Of a stretch of 6,580 nt of DNA, positions 6,538 to 6,580 are shown in pieces. Every line of letters begins with the position of its first letter. Position 1 is the first letter of the stretch. Below the pieces are notes generated by a model that was not told the DNA's origin, ran no database searches, and saw only the letters and a list, made by a program, of their open reading frames with translations. The translations under genes were made by a program, and so were the position numbers. Source of the DNA: Flavobacteriales bacterium UBA1959 (GTDB lineage: Bacteria > Bacteroidota > Bacteroidia > Flavobacteriales_D > Sanyastnellaceae); the NCBI GenBank assembly GCA_002336085.1, contig DDEH01000080.1:9962-16541 (forward strand), given 5' to 3'.

Positions 6538-6580
6538 CTAGGCCGCTTGAGTTAAGTCGGTCAAGGCAGTATTGGCTGCG
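6538..6580 (-). CDS. Possible C-terminal end of a convergent gene (partial)
   Basis: On the minus strand an open frame enters from the right edge and ends in TAG at 6540-6538, three bases past the stop of the ABC transporter gene. The readable end is AANTALTDLTQAA, which looks like reasonable coding text but is only 13 codons, far too short to name a family. Convergent packing with a tiny gap is common in such genomes. It could equally be chance, since a 13-codon open frame is unremarkable. Confidence 0.28.
   Translation of the reverse strand, partial: AANTALTDLTQAA

Noticed and set aside
6545..6567. Weak inverted repeat (CTTGA / TCAAG) as a bidirectional terminator after the ABC transporter gene
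   Set aside because: The stem is only about 5 bp with a bulge next to it, has no T run, and falls within the possible convergent coding end.

Overview
The window reads as ordinary chromosomal core-gene territory of a Bacteroidota bacterium, most likely Flavobacteriales. The evidence is the phylum-typical linkage of bamD, an omega-like RNA polymerase subunit gene and coaBC, the Bacteroidota-type wording of several motifs (PAMDLDMF in CoaBC, LSPKASLDQ in BamD, FYERLPKPH in omega), a TTG start and a TAnnTTTG-like promoter element. The placement comes from remembered family sequences, not from a database search. No mobile element, CRISPR array, tRNA, rRNA or sign of recent transfer is visible.

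Minus-strand block (about 20-2486, transcribed right to left): bamD (outer-membrane beta-barrel assembly lipoprotein), then an RNA polymerase omega/Rpb6-family subunit whose ATG overlaps the bamD stop as ATGA, then coaBC (bifunctional coenzyme A biosynthesis enzyme) 26 bp further on. The tight packing indicates one operon. The omega-like protein carries an acidic C-terminal tail encoded by a 12-bp in-frame tandem repeat.

Divergent spacer (about 2487-2681): an AT-rich region with a perfect TAnnTTTG match at 2651-2658 facing the plus-strand genes, an interrupted hairpin at 2554-2573, and no third gene.

Plus-strand block (2682-6534): a PLP-dependent alpha-oxoamine synthase (serine palmitoyltransferase / cysteate acyltransferase / KBL-like; substrate unresolved), truA (tRNA pseudouridine synthase), and a full-length ABC half-transporter (exporter type) whose ATG overlaps the truA stop as ATGA. 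The 20-bp and -4-bp junctions point to one transcript. If the synthase makes a long-chain base for sphingolipid or sulfonolipid, the transporter could be a lipid flippase, but that link is only inference. A few codons of what may be a convergent minus-strand gene lie at the right edge (6538-6580).

I did not find a convincing undescribed system. The points most worth a second look are the unresolved substrate of the oxoamine synthase, the non-canonical residues at two catalytic positions of the CoaC domain, and the repeat-encoded acidic tail of the omega-like subunit.
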